Positions 43,907-53,541 of a stretch of DNA of 64,000 nt are shown piece after piece (the stretch's first letter is position 1; every line of letters starts with the position of its first letter). The notes beneath the pieces were generated by a model, which saw only the letters and a program-made list of their open reading frames with translations, made no database searches and was not told where the DNA came from. The position numbers were made by a program, and so were the translations under genes. The DNA comes from Planctellipticum variicoloris (GTDB taxonomy: Bacteria; Planctomycetota; Planctomycetia; Planctomycetales; Planctomycetaceae): the NCBI RefSeq assembly GCF_030622045.1, contig NZ_CP130886.1, forward strand, positions 2,865,557 to 2,929,556. Reading direction: 5' to 3'.

Positions 43907-46017
43907 GTCTGCTGGCGCCTCTGTACCTGCTCGCGGGGCTGGCGATTGCCGGCCCGATTCTGTTTCACCTGCTCCGGCGGACGCCGCGCGGCCGGCGGAA
44001 GTTCTCGACGCTGATGTTCCTGTCGCCGTCCCCTCCGCGGTTCACCCGCCGCAGTTCCATCGAACACTGGCTGCTGCTGTTGCTTCGAGCGGCGGCATTG
44101 CTGCTGCTGGCGGCGGCGTTTTCGCGGCCATTCTGGCGGACGGTGATCGCCTCGCCCGAAACCCTGAAGCTGGTCCCGACGGTGGCGATCCTGGTCGACA
44201 CCAGCGCCAGCCTGCGGCGGGACGGGCTGTGGGACCAGCTTGGAACGCAGTTGTCCGCGCGGTTGAAGTCACTCGATGGCGACGCCCGGCTGGGTCTGTT
44301 CGCTTACTCGGACGGCTGGAAGATTGTCGCCGGATTCCGCGAAACGGACGCTCTTGAGGGAGACGTGCGGCGTCAGCTCGTGGAGAGCCGCTGGAAGGAC
44401 CTGCATCCGGAATGGAGTCAGGCTGATCTAGGATTGGGTCTGACGCAGACTGTCGGAGCCTTGCAGGAAGCTCTGGCCAGCCAGAAGCAACCCGGCCCGG
44501 TGGAGGTCTGGCTGCTGTCCGATCTGGCCGATGGCTCGAAGACCGAGGCCCTCGCCGCACTGGAATGGCCCGACGGCTGCCGGGTGGTGCTGCTGAATGC
44601 AACAGCGACCGCGGGGACGAATGCGGGACTGCAACTCGTCGAGCGGACGCCGGATCGCCCGGACGACAAGCTGCGAGTCCGCGTCAGCAACGCCTCCGAC
44701 AGCCAGCGGGACGAGTTCCGTCTCCGCTGGGCGACGTCGCGGACCGGGCTGGAGCCAGCGACCCTGCACGTTCCCGCCGGGCAGAGCCGGGTGATCGTTC
44801 CGCCTCCGCGCCCGGACGACGCGAGCGAGCTGGTGCTGGAGGGAGACGATGCCCCGTTCGACAACGTCTTGTGGATCGCCGAGCCGGTTCGCCCGCGCGA
44901 AGTCATCGTCTACGGAGGGACCGAGCCGGCCGATGACAGCGAGCAACCGCGGTTCTATCTGCAGCGGGCGCTGACGGCGACAGCGCAGTTTGATATCGAG
45001 TTCGTCGGGCTCGACGGGCTGGGCGTCGATCGGCCGAGTCTGGTCGTGCTGACCGAGCCGCCCGCCGCTCCGGCGCCGTGGCTGAAGGCGTGGATCGAGG
45101 AGGGGGGCACGGTTCTGGCCGCGCCGCGGAAGGCCGGGGATGTTACGCCGCTGCTGGAGGCCGCGGGCGTGGCGGGAGTCACTGCGACGGACGGGAACGT
45201 TCCCAGGTACACGATGCTGGCGGACGTGGACTTCGAGCATCCGCTGTTAGCTCCATTCGCGCAGGCCCGGTTTGCGGACTTCACTGGAATTCACTTCTGG
45301 AAGTATCGCGCGCTGCAGTTTCCGCAGACCGAGACGCCGCGGGTGCTGGCGCGATTCGACGCCGGGGCGCCGGCCTGGGTCGAATGGTCTCGCGGGAACG
45401 GCCGGGTGGTGCTCTGGACGTCGGGGTGGCATCCGGCGGACAGTCAGCTCGCCCGCTCGTCGAAGTTTCCGCCGCTGTTGCTGCGGCTGCTGGAACTGAC
45501 GACCGGCGTGGAACCGCGGCCGCTCAGCTACATCGTCGATCAGCCCGTTCCGCTCCCGGCGATTCACGGTCCGGCGGACATCGCCGCGATGGAGATTCGC
45601 GGTCCGAACGGGACTTCCGAGACGGTAACGCCGGGTGCGACGGAGTTCGTCGCCACGACCGAACCGGGCCTGTACACGGTGAAGCAGGGGACGACGTCCT
45701 GGCGGTTTGCGGTCAACGTGCCGCCGCTGGAAAGCCGGACCGTGCCGCTGGCGCCGGAACAACTGGAAACGCTGGGGGTGCCTCTCAAGTCGAACGTGCG
45801 CGAGCTAACCGAAGAAGAAATTGTCGCGCGTCAGCAGCTCATGCAGCGGGAAGAGATCGAACAGTCGCAGCAGCTCTGGCGCTGGGGACTGATCGCGGCG
45901 ATGGTGTTTCTGGTGGGCGAGACGCTGCTGGCCCGGCGGTCTGTTCCGGGCAGATCCGCAGACGATTCACAAGCAGGGTCGGCGGACGCACAGACTTCGT
46001 CGGGCCAGATCGCCTGA
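43903..46017 (+). CDS. BatA/vWA-type membrane protein
   Basis: The 704-residue product starts LLAPLYLLAGLAIAGPILFH then LLRRTPRGRRKFSTLMFL, the BatA (TIGR02226) N-terminal membrane motif, with a second span near 50-70. A vWA domain follows with MIDAS VAILVDTSASLRRDG, and a long extracellular beta-rich region leads to a final membrane segment (LWRWGLIAAMVFLVGETLLA, about 662-681). It likely anchors the MoxR/DUF58 pair at the membrane. Mid-protein VIVYGGTEPADDSEQ to LVVLTEPPAAP resembles a glutamine-amidotransferase-like fold, common in such proteins. It overlaps DUF58 by 4 bp and precedes the coiled-coil gene by 36 bp. Confidence 0.9.
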   Translation: MSLLAPLYLLAGLAIAGPILFHLLRRTPRGRRKFSTLMFLSPSPPRFTRRSSIEHWLLLLLRAAALLLLAAAFSRPFWRTVIASPETLKLVPTVAILVDTSASLRRDGLWDQLGTQLSARLKSLDGDARLGLFAYSDGWKIVAGFRETDALEGDVRRQLVESRWKDLHPEWSQADLGLGLTQTVGALQEALASQKQPGPVEVWLLSDLADGSKTEALAALEWPDGCRVVLLNATATAGTNAGLQLVERTPDRPDDKLRVRVSNASDSQRDEFRLRWATSRTGLEPATLHVPAGQSRVIVPPPRPDDASELVLEGDDAPFDNVLWIAEPVRPREVIVYGGTEPADDSEQPRFYLQRALTATAQFDIEFVGLDGLGVDRPSLVVLTEPPAAPAPWLKAWIEEGGTVLAAPRKAGDVTPLLEAAGVAGVTATDGNVPRYTMLADVDFEHPLLAPFAQARFADFTGIHFWKYRALQFPQTETPRVLARFDAGAPAWVEWSRGNGRVVLWTSGWHPADSQLARSSKFPPLLLRLLELTTGVEPRPLSYIVDQPVPLPAIHGPADIAAMEIRGPNGTSETVTPGATEFVATTEPGLYTVKQGTTSWRFAVNVPPLESRTVPLAPEQLETLGVPLKSNVRELTEEEIVARQQLMQREEIEQSQQLWRWGLIAAMVFLVGETLLARRSVPGRSADDSQAGSADAQTSSGQIA

Positions 46018-46053
46018 AAGTCGAATTCCTGAATCCGCTCCGGAGGAGCGACC

Positions 46054-49000
46054 ATGTCGATGCAACAACTGCAGCAGCAATTGCGACCGGTGATCGGCCG
46101 GCTCGAACGCCTGCGTCTGTACCGGCGGCTGACGGTCCTGTGGCTGGTGATGGCCGGCGTCACGTGGCTGATCGCATGGACTGTTCCCGCCGCGCCGGCT
46201 GGACTCGCCATGCTGCTTGGTCTGGCGGCGGTGGCGGGGGCCATCACGGTCTGGCTGGTGCAGGGCACGCGTAGGGCGGAACCGATCGAGGCCGCCCGAT
46301 CGATCGAACGGGCTTACCCGGATCTCGACTCCCGACTGCTGACGGCCCTCGAACAGTCTCCCGATGTGCTGACCGGCCGGCTCAATGTGCTGCAGCAGCG
46401 GGTCGTGTGGGAAGCGACCTGTCACGGCCGGGCCTATCCGTGGTTCACTGCGATCCCCGGTTCGCGGATGTGGCGAAACGGACTGCTGCAAACGGCGGCG
46501 CTGGCGCTCCTGCTGCTGATGCTGGTCAACCTTTCCCGGCAGACGCCACCGCGGGCCAATGCGGCGCCGTCGACGCTGGCCAAACTGCTCGGTGCGCCGG
46601 CCTTTCCCATTGAAGTCGAACCGGGAACGGCCGAGGTAGAGCGGGGAGCGCCGTTGCTGGTGCTGGCCCGTTTTCCGAAGCAGGTGCCGGGCGAAGTGAC
46701 GTTAATCTGGACGGCGGAAGGGACCGAACCCGAGCGGATCCCACTGCAGAAGAGCCTGGACGACCCGGTGTTCGGGGGGCGCCTCGCGGATCTGCAGACG
46801 AACGGCAGCTATCGGATCGAGTACGACGGGCATCTGTCGGAAACGTTCTCGCTGATGACGTTTGATCTCCCCCGACTGGAACGCTCGGAAATCGCCGTTC
46901 AGCCTCCGACGTACGTTGCCGAAGGGGAACGAGTCCTGTCGGAGGCCTTCGACGTCACTGCGGTCGAAGGTTCCAAAGTGACGATTCGTCTGCAGGTCAA
47001 CAAGCCGCTGGCAACCGTCCGCCTGGTGGCGAAGGACGGTTCCGCCCTGGACTTGCAGCCGACGGCCGGGAAACTGCTCGGCTGGGAAGTGGTGATCAAC
47101 GGGTCCGAGCCCGGCCGGCAGTTGTGGCTGCTCGAATTGAAAGATGAGAAGGGACGGGCCAACCGGGATCCGGAGGAGTTCCGCGTTGAGTTCCTGCCGA
47201 ACCGACCGCCCGAACTGAAGCTGGCGTTCCCGGGGCAGGACACGCGGCTGTCGCCGCTAGAAGAGCTGGCCCTGGCCGGTTCGATTCACGATGACTTCGG
47301 GCTGCTGGAGTACGGGCTGGCGGTCTCTGTCGCCGGTCGTGAGCCGGTCTCGTTGAAGCTGGGTGATGCAGTCGACGCGGAGGTCTCCGTCAAACTGCAG
47401 CATCTCCAGGCGATGGAAGACTTGCAGGTCCAACCGGACGACCTGGTGTCGTACCACCTGTATGCCGACGACTTCGGACCGGACGGCCAGCGCCGGCGGA
47501 CGCTGGGCGAGATGTTTTTCGCCGAGATCCGACCGCTGGAGGAGCTTTTCCGGGAAGGGGAGGAGCAGCCGGGCGGCGGGGCGATGCAGGCCGGCGGAAG
47601 CAGCCAGCAGCAACAGGAAATGGAACAGCTCGTCGAGCTGCAGAAGCAGATTATCGCGGGAACCTGGAATCTGATCCGCAGCGCCAAGATCCCACTCACC
47701 GCCGAGAATCGTGAAGCCGGCGAGGTGCTGACTGAATCGCAGCAGCAGGCCCTCGAAAAGGCGCAGGGGCTCGCGGAGAAGCTGCAGAACCCCAAGCTGA
47801 CGCCGATCGTCGACGCAATCGTCGAACGGATGACCGCCGCCGAAAAGCTGCTTGAAACCGTTCCCGACAAGGGGCGAGAGGCCTTGATGACGGCGCTGCC
47901 GGCAGAGCAGTCCGCTTACCAGAATCTGCTGCGGTTAAAGGCCCGCGAGCACGAGATTCAGAAGGGGCAGCAGAGCGGCACCGGGTCGAGCAGCGGCAGT
48001 TCCAGCGCATCGCAACAGCAGCTCTCGCAGCTCGAACTGTCGAATAAGCAGAACCGCTACGAACAAAAGCGTCAGGCCGGCGAACAGCCGCAGACTGTCA
48101 ATCAGGAACAGTTGCAGATTCTCGACCGGCTGAAAGAGCTGGCCCGGCGACAGCAGGATCTGACCGACAAGCTCAAGGAGTTGGAAGCCGAGCTGCGGAC
48201 CGCGGCGTCGGCGAAGGATCAGGAAGAGATCGACCGCCAGCTCAAGCGGCTACGGGAAGAGCAGCAGCAGATGCTGCAGGACGCCGATGCACTGCGGAAC
48301 CGCATGAACCGGTCGAGCCAGCAGGACGAACTCGCCGAGACCCGGCAGCAGCTCGAAGAGACCCGCAAGAACCTGCTGCAGGCGACCGACGCCCTCAAAG
48401 AAGGGCAGTTGTCGCAGGCAATCAACTCGGGAACGCGGGCCGCCCGCGAACTGCAGGAGATGCAGGACGAGTTCCGCCGGAAGACGTCGTCGCAATTCAG
48501 CGAGGCCCTGCGGGAGCTGCGGCAGCAGGCGCGGGAGCTGTCTGATCGCGAGGAACAGCTCGGCCAGCAGCTCGAAAACCTGCAGAACCAGCCGAAGCAG
48601 TCGCTGCGGCAGTCGCAGGACCGGCAGGCGCTGCAGCGGGAGTTCGTCGATCAGAAGCAGCAACTCGAACAGCTCGTCGAATCGGCCCGGCAGATGGTGC
48701 AGGAAGCCGAGACCGCCGAGCCGCTCGCCTCGAAGCAGCTCTACGATTCGCTCCGGAAGGCCCGCGAGCAGAAGACCGATCAGGCGCTCGATCTGACCAC
48801 GCGATTGCTGCAGCAGGGTTTCCTGCCCGAGGCGAGCGAGTCGGAAGCGCAAGCCCGGCAAGGGATCGACCAGCTCCGGACCGGGATCGAACAGGCCGCG
48901 GAGTCGGTGCTGGGAGATGACGTCGAGGCCATGAAACGGGCCCGGCGGGAGCTGGCGGAGCTGTCCCAGGAACTGCAGCAGGAACTCGCCGCCCAGCAGT

Positions 49001-49815
49001 CTGCAGCGGCCGGTGAAGGGAAGCCCGGGGCAGGCGAAGCCGGTGAACCGGGCGAACAGAATCCCGGGGGCAAATCGCCGATGCCGCAGCCGGGTCAGGA
49101 CGGCCAGCCGGACGGCAAAGGCCAGCCCGGCCAGCAACCCGGCGACGGAGAACGTCCCGGCCAGCAACCGGGCCAGCAGCCCGGAAAAGGCAATCAACCG
49201 GGGCAGGGGAATCAACCCGGCGAGCAGCCGGGCGAAGGACAGCCGGGAGAGCAACCCGGAAAGGGACAAGAACAAGGGCAAGGTCAGCAGCCGGGGCAGG
49301 GGCAAGGGCAGCAACCCGGACAGGGAGCCGGCCAGGGTCAGGGACAACAGCCCGGGCGCGGGCAGGGGCAGGGAGGGCTCCGGGGTGGACCGCCGCAGGC
49401 CCCCGGTCGCGGCCAGGCCGCTTCGCAGAGCAGTCAGGGGGGCAACAGCAGCGGACCCGGCGGACAAGGGGGGCCGATGTCGTCCTCGCAGTACTCCGAA
49501 TGGTCCGAGCGGCTCCGCGATGTCGAAGCGATGGTGGACGATCCGCAGCTCCAGGCGGAAGTCACCAAGGTCCGCGAACAGGCTCGCAGCCTGCGGGCGG
49601 AGTCCAAGCGGCACTCGAAAGATCCCAACTGGGAGCTGGTCAAGACCTCGGTCTACGAGCCGCTGGTCGAACTGCAGCAGAAGCTGGGCGAAGAAATTTC
49701 CCGGCGGGAAACCGGCAACGAATCGATGGCGCCGGTCGATCGCGATCCGGTCCCCACGCGTTACCGCGACCTGGTGAAGAGCTACTACGAACGGCTGGGG
49801 AGCGGCAAGGAATGA
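46054..49815 (+). CDS. giant coiled-coil membrane protein, DUF4175-like
   Basis: The 1253-residue protein is preceded by CGGAGGAGCGACC. Two N-terminal membrane spans (about 26-66) and a third near 150-165 are followed by beta-rich domains (about 180-480: FPIEVEPGTAEVERGAPLLV, NRPPELKLAFPGQDTRLSPL) as in DUF4175. From about 500 to 1000 it is Gln/Glu/Arg-rich coiled coil (EQLVELQKQIIAGTWNLIRS, QQQLEQLVESARQMVQEAET). A Gly-Gln-Pro low-complexity linker (1010-1125) leads to a short C-terminal helical domain (EWSERLRDVEAMVDDPQLQA, RDLVKSYYERLGSGKE). It probably spans the periplasm as the scaffold of the MoxR/vWA assembly. The 3' end overlaps the next gene by 4 bp (ATGA). Confidence 0.88.
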   Translation: MSMQQLQQQLRPVIGRLERLRLYRRLTVLWLVMAGVTWLIAWTVPAAPAGLAMLLGLAAVAGAITVWLVQGTRRAEPIEAARSIERAYPDLDSRLLTALEQSPDVLTGRLNVLQQRVVWEATCHGRAYPWFTAIPGSRMWRNGLLQTAALALLLLMLVNLSRQTPPRANAAPSTLAKLLGAPAFPIEVEPGTAEVERGAPLLVLARFPKQVPGEVTLIWTAEGTEPERIPLQKSLDDPVFGGRLADLQTNGSYRIEYDGHLSETFSLMTFDLPRLERSEIAVQPPTYVAEGERVLSEAFDVTAVEGSKVTIRLQVNKPLATVRLVAKDGSALDLQPTAGKLLGWEVVINGSEPGRQLWLLELKDEKGRANRDPEEFRVEFLPNRPPELKLAFPGQDTRLSPLEELALAGSIHDDFGLLEYGLAVSVAGREPVSLKLGDAVDAEVSVKLQHLQAMEDLQVQPDDLVSYHLYADDFGPDGQRRRTLGEMFFAEIRPLEELFREGEEQPGGGAMQAGGSSQQQQEMEQLVELQKQIIAGTWNLIRSAKIPLTAENREAGEVLTESQQQALEKAQGLAEKLQNPKLTPIVDAIVERMTAAEKLLETVPDKGREALMTALPAEQSAYQNLLRLKAREHEIQKGQQSGTGSSSGSSSASQQQLSQLELSNKQNRYEQKRQAGEQPQTVNQEQLQILDRLKELARRQQDLTDKLKELEAELRTAASAKDQEEIDRQLKRLREEQQQMLQDADALRNRMNRSSQQDELAETRQQLEETRKNLLQATDALKEGQLSQAINSGTRAARELQEMQDEFRRKTSSQFSEALRELRQQARELSDREEQLGQQLENLQNQPKQSLRQSQDRQALQREFVDQKQQLEQLVESARQMVQEAETAEPLASKQLYDSLRKAREQKTDQALDLTTRLLQQGFLPEASESEAQARQGIDQLRTGIEQAAESVLGDDVEAMKRARRELAELSQELQQELAAQQSAAAGEGKPGAGEAGEPGEQNPGGKSPMPQPGQDGQPDGKGQPGQQPGDGERPGQQPGQQPGKGNQPGQGNQPGEQPGEGQPGEQPGKGQEQGQGQQPGQGQGQQPGQGAGQGQGQQPGRGQGQGGLRGGPPQAPGRGQAASQSSQGGNSSGPGGQGGPMSSSQYSEWSERLRDVEAMVDDPQLQAEVTKVREQARSLRAESKRHSKDPNWELVKTSVYEPLVELQQKLGEEISRRETGNESMAPVDRDPVPTRYRDLVKSYYERLGSGKE
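49081..49430 (+). repeat. Gly-Gln-Pro low-complexity repeat in the DUF4175-like gene
   Basis: Imperfect tandem coding repeats give about 115 residues of QPGQQPG/GQGQGQQPG type with no other residues apart from scattered Lys, Glu, Asp, Arg. Such tracts are flexible linkers and prone to length change; the reading frame stays intact. Confidence 0.85.
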
Positions 49816-52157
49816 CCATCGGCGCGGTGCTGTTCGGCGGACTGTCCTGGGCGGGATGGGCTCTGGCCCTCTTCGCAGTCGGGGTCGTCGCCGTCTGGTG
49901 GGCCTATCGCCGGATCGGCCTGCCGACCTGGGACCGAGCCCTTTGCCTGGGCTTGAAGATCGCGGCATTGGGAATGCTGGCCCTCTGCCTCGTCGAACCC
50001 CTCTGGAGCGGACAGCGGGTCCGGCCCGGCGCAAATCTGTTCGTGATTCTCGCCGATCAAAGCCGGAGCCTGCAGATCGTCGACCGCGGCGCAACTGAGC
50101 ACCGCGGCAATGGCCTTAAGCAACTCCTGGCCGACGAAGAAGCCCCCTGGCGAGTCCGGCTGGAACAGGACTTCGACGTCCGGCCGTACGTCTTCGACAA
50201 TCGGCTGCAGCACGTGACCTCCTTCGCGACTCTCACCTTCGACGGTTCGCGGACCCGGCTGGCGAGCGTGCTGCACGAGTTGAAAGACCGCTTCCGGGAT
50301 CGGCCGCTCGCGGGCGTGCTGCTGCTGACCGACGGCCACTCGGAAGACGGTCTGCCGCCGGACGAGGAACTTAAATGGCTGCCGCCGATCTATCCGGTGC
50401 CGATCGGCTCGGCTTCGGGCCTGAAAGACGTTTCGATCGCCCAGGTCACTACAACGACGACGGCCTTCGAAGACGCCCCGGTCACGGTGCAGGCGGAAGT
50501 TCGCTCGGTGGGACTGGCGGGCGAGAAGGTCATCGCGCGGGTTCGCGACGAAACCGGAGCAATTGCGAAAACCGAATCGCAGGTCCTGCCGGCGGGTGAC
50601 GCCCCCGCGACGTTCCGCTTTCAGCTCAAGCCTCTCAAGCCGGGCATTGCGTTCTACGAGCTGGAAGTCCGCCGGGCCGACGAGGATGGCGAAGCAACCG
50701 TCGAGGCCACGCTGGCCAACAACAAGCGGCTGATCACCGTCGACCGGGGAGCCGGGCCATACCGAATTCTCTACGTCTCCGGGCGGCCGAACTGGGAGTT
50801 CAAGTTTCTCAACCGGTCGATCGAAGACGACGAGCAGATCGACCTGACCGCGATGATCCGCATCGCCAAGAAGGAGCCGAAGTTCGAATGGCGGAGCCGG
50901 GACGGCGAAGCCACCAATCCCCTGTTCCGCGGTTTCGACCGGACCGATGAAGAGACCGAACGCTACGATCAGCCGGTCATCGTCCGGCTCAATACCGCCA
51001 CCCCCGAAGAACTCCGCGACGGCTTTCCCAAGACCGCGGAAGGTCTGTTCCCCTTTCACGCCGTGCTGCTGGATGACGTAGAAGCCGACTTTTTCACGGC
51101 GGAGCAGCAGACTCTGCTGGAGCGGTTTGTCTCCGAACGGGGCGGCGGCCTGCTGATGCTGGGTGGTCAGGAAAGCTTTCGCGAAGGAAAGTACGACCGG
51201 ACGCCCGTCGGACGGATGCTGCCGGTCTACCTCGACAAGGGAACCACGCAGACGGCAGGGCAGGGCTGGCGGCTGGCGCTGTCGCGAGAAGGCTGGCTGC
51301 AGCCGTGGGCCCGGCTGCGTTCCACCGAAACCGAAGAACAGGTTCGGCTCAAGCAGTGGCCGGCGTTTACCACGCTGAACCGGATCGGGAACCTGAAACC
51401 GGGAGCGACCGTCATCGCCGAAGCCCAGGACGGATCCGGGCAGAAGCAGCCGGCGCTGGCAGTGCAACGGTTTGGGGAGGGGCGCTGCGCGGCGCTGCTG
51501 ATCGGTGACCTCTGGCGGGCGCAGCTTGAGACGGCCGCGAAGGGGGAGCCCCTCGATGACGTCGGCAAGGCGTGGCGCCAGATGCTCCGCTGGCTGGTCG
51601 CGGACGTCCCCGAGCGGACCGAACTGCGGGCCGTCGAAGCCGACTCGCAAGGTCTGCCGCTGCTTCGGCTGGAAGTCCGCGCTCGGGATAAGGACTTTCA
51701 GCCGCGCGACAACGCCGGCGTGACGGTTCAGGTCGTGCAGCCGGACGGGACGACGCTCGAACAACCCGCCGAACCGTCGCTCCGCGAGCCGGGACTCTAC
51801 GAAGCGGTCATCCGGAGCCGGCAGAGCGGTCGCTACCGGGCCAGCGCCGAGCTGATCGACAGCGAAGGGAAACCGGGGGGCAGCGCAACGACCGGGTGGT
51901 CGTTCGATCCGGACGCGACCGAGTTCCGCTCGGCAGCGCCCGATCTCCGCAATCTCGAAGAGCTGGCCCGCAAAACGGGGGGCGAAGTGGTCTCGCCGGA
52001 CGGGCTCGACGCGTTCGTACGCTCGCTGGCGACGCGCGAAGCGCCGGTCACCGAGGCGACGACGTCGCCGCTCTGGCACAGCCCCTGGCTGTTGATGCTG
52101 GTCGTCGGCTGCCTGTGCGGCGAGTGGGGCGTGCGCCGCTGGCGCGGCCTGCCGTAA
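49812..52157 (+). CDS. large membrane-anchored vWA / glutamine-amidotransferase-like protein
   Basis: From ATG 49812 (ATGA overlap, ribosome site CAAGGA) the product is 781 residues. Two N-terminal spans (GWALALFAVGVVAVWWAYR; ALCLGLKIAALGMLALCLVE) precede a vWA-like domain: LFVILADQSRSLQIVDRGAT (DxSxS-like), LAGVLLLTDGHSEDGLPPDE. A class I glutamine-amidotransferase-like domain follows (ERFVSERGGGLLMLGGQESF with GRMLPVYL). The C-terminus returns to the membrane (PWLLMLVVGCLCGEWGVRRW). It is the last gene of the run from 38229 and probably a membrane partner of the MoxR/DUF58/BatA set. The longer frame to 49500 is an overlap with the previous gene. Confidence 0.9.
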   Translation: MTIGAVLFGGLSWAGWALALFAVGVVAVWWAYRRIGLPTWDRALCLGLKIAALGMLALCLVEPLWSGQRVRPGANLFVILADQSRSLQIVDRGATEHRGNGLKQLLADEEAPWRVRLEQDFDVRPYVFDNRLQHVTSFATLTFDGSRTRLASVLHELKDRFRDRPLAGVLLLTDGHSEDGLPPDEELKWLPPIYPVPIGSASGLKDVSIAQVTTTTTAFEDAPVTVQAEVRSVGLAGEKVIARVRDETGAIAKTESQVLPAGDAPATFRFQLKPLKPGIAFYELEVRRADEDGEATVEATLANNKRLITVDRGAGPYRILYVSGRPNWEFKFLNRSIEDDEQIDLTAMIRIAKKEPKFEWRSRDGEATNPLFRGFDRTDEETERYDQPVIVRLNTATPEELRDGFPKTAEGLFPFHAVLLDDVEADFFTAEQQTLLERFVSERGGGLLMLGGQESFREGKYDRTPVGRMLPVYLDKGTTQTAGQGWRLALSREGWLQPWARLRSTETEEQVRLKQWPAFTTLNRIGNLKPGATVIAEAQDGSGQKQPALAVQRFGEGRCAALLIGDLWRAQLETAAKGEPLDDVGKAWRQMLRWLVADVPERTELRAVEADSQGLPLLRLEVRARDKDFQPRDNAGVTVQVVQPDGTTLEQPAEPSLREPGLYEAVIRSRQSGRYRASAELIDSEGKPGGSATTGWSFDPDATEFRSAAPDLRNLEELARKTGGEVVSPDGLDAFVRSLATREAPVTEATTSPLWHSPWLLMLVVGCLCGEWGVRRWRGLP

Positions 52158-52205
52158 GGTCTACACTGGCATCCGACGCGGCATTCTGAGATACCAGTGG
52201 CCTTC

Positions 52206-52241
52206 TTCTTCATGACGTTCTTCATGACGTTCTTCATGACG
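52206..52241. repeat. 12-bp direct repeat, three perfect copies
   Basis: TTCTTCATGACG occurs three times in a row in the 128-bp gap between the vWA gene and the MFS gene. Each copy contains TGACG. It is not in a gene. It may be a slippage product or a regulator site array. Confidence 0.9.
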
Positions 52242-52285
52242 TGCGTTCGCGCGTCGACCGTCTTTCTCCTGGAAGTGCTCCCCCG

Positions 52286-53530
52286 ATGTCGTCCGATTCG
52301 TCACGCTCTCTGCGGACCGCCTGGCTGGTTGTTGTACTGCTGCTCCCTGTGGCGCTGCTGAACTACCTCGACCGGCAGATGCTCGCCACGATGAAGTCCT
52401 CTGTGATGGAGAGCATTCCCAGTATCCAGAGCAACGAAAACTGGGGCCTGATGCTCGGGCAGTTCAAGTGGGTCTACGCCTTCCTGAGTCCCGTTGGAGG
52501 CTATCTTGCCGATCGCTTCAGCCGGCGCTATGCCATCTGCGGCAGCCTGTTCGTGTGGTCCGCCGTCACCTGGTGGACCGGGCATGTCACGACGTTCAAC
52601 GAGCTCCTCTGGGCGCGGACGCTGATGGGGATCAGCGAGGCCTTCTACATCCCGGCCGCGCTGGCGCTGATTTCGGACTACCACACCGGCGCCACCCGCT
52701 CGCGGGCGGTCGGACTGCACCAGATGGCGATCTACCTGGGGGTGATCACCGGCGGTTTCAGCGGCTACGTCGCTGACGCGCCGCACCTCGGCTGGCGGTT
52801 CGCCTTCGACGCCTGCGGCCTGTTCGGCATGTTCTACGCCGTCCCGCTGGTGATGCTGCTGCGTGACGCCCCGCGGCAGATGTCGGCCGACGGTCGAATC
52901 GTGGCGCGAGCAACGGTGTCCGACGCGATGTTTTCGCTGCTGACCAACCTCTCTTTCATTCTGCTGGTCCTCTACTTCACGCTGCCGGCGCTCGCCGGGT
53001 GGGTCGTGCGGGACTGGATGCCCGCCATCCTGAAAGAACAATTCCACATCGGCCAGGGCCAGGCGGGCGTCTCGGCCGCGGTCTACTGGCAGGTGGCGGC
53101 GATTGTCGCGGCGATCTTCGGCGGCTGGCTGGCCGATCGCTGGATGCGCACCAATATTCGCGGGCGGATCTACGTCAGCGCGATCGGCATGCTGCTGATC
53201 ATCCCGGCGATGTTCGGCGTGGGGAACGCCGGCTCGCTGGGGATAGCGGTAGCGTGCCTGGTCCTGTTCGGCCTGGGCTGGGGCCTCTTCGACGGCAACA
53301 ACATGCCGATCCTCTGCCAGATCGTCCGCCCGGAACTGCGGGCCACCGGCTACGGCATCATGAACCTGGTGAGCATCAGTTGCGGCGGCCTCGCCGACTG
53401 GGGCTTCGGCCGGATGCGCGATGCGCAGGTGCCGTTGAACGTGATCTTCGGCGTCTTCGCCAGCGCGGCGATCGTCTCGGTCGTGCTCGTGCTGCTGATC
53501 CGCCCGCGGGCCGAGCTGGCGCGGGGGTGA
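52286..53530 (+). CDS. MFS transporter
   Basis: ATG 52286 gives 414 residues with 12 predicted spans. MFS motif A is present after helix 2: GGYLADRFSRRYAICGS, and the equivalent after helix 8: GGWLADRWMRTNIRGRIYVS. N-terminal NYLDRQMLATMKSSVMESIP is characteristic of hexuronate/organic-anion (ACS-like) and related sugar-acid transporters. It moves a small solute with the proton gradient; the substrate is unclear. The upstream frame to 52241 overlaps the 12-bp repeat. The following small gene begins 11 bp later and is likely co-transcribed. Confidence 0.92.
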   Translation: MSSDSSRSLRTAWLVVVLLLPVALLNYLDRQMLATMKSSVMESIPSIQSNENWGLMLGQFKWVYAFLSPVGGYLADRFSRRYAICGSLFVWSAVTWWTGHVTTFNELLWARTLMGISEAFYIPAALALISDYHTGATRSRAVGLHQMAIYLGVITGGFSGYVADAPHLGWRFAFDACGLFGMFYAVPLVMLLRDAPRQMSADGRIVARATVSDAMFSLLTNLSFILLVLYFTLPALAGWVVRDWMPAILKEQFHIGQGQAGVSAAVYWQVAAIVAAIFGGWLADRWMRTNIRGRIYVSAIGMLLIIPAMFGVGNAGSLGIAVACLVLFGLGWGLFDGNNMPILCQIVRPELRATGYGIMNLVSISCGGLADWGFGRMRDAQVPLNVIFGVFASAAIVSVVLVLLIRPRAELARG

Positions 53531-53541
53531 TGGGAGATCCG

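Noticed and set aside
48250-50094. Long minus-strand frame (614 codons) rich in Leu
   Set aside because: Opposite the coiled-coil and GQQP tract of the DUF4175-like gene; its Leu/Ser repetition mirrors the CAG/GAG codons of the true gene.
49785-52079. Long minus-strand frame (764 codons)
   Set aside because: Antisense to the vWA/amidotransferase-like gene; composition biased to Arg, Pro and Gln; no motif.
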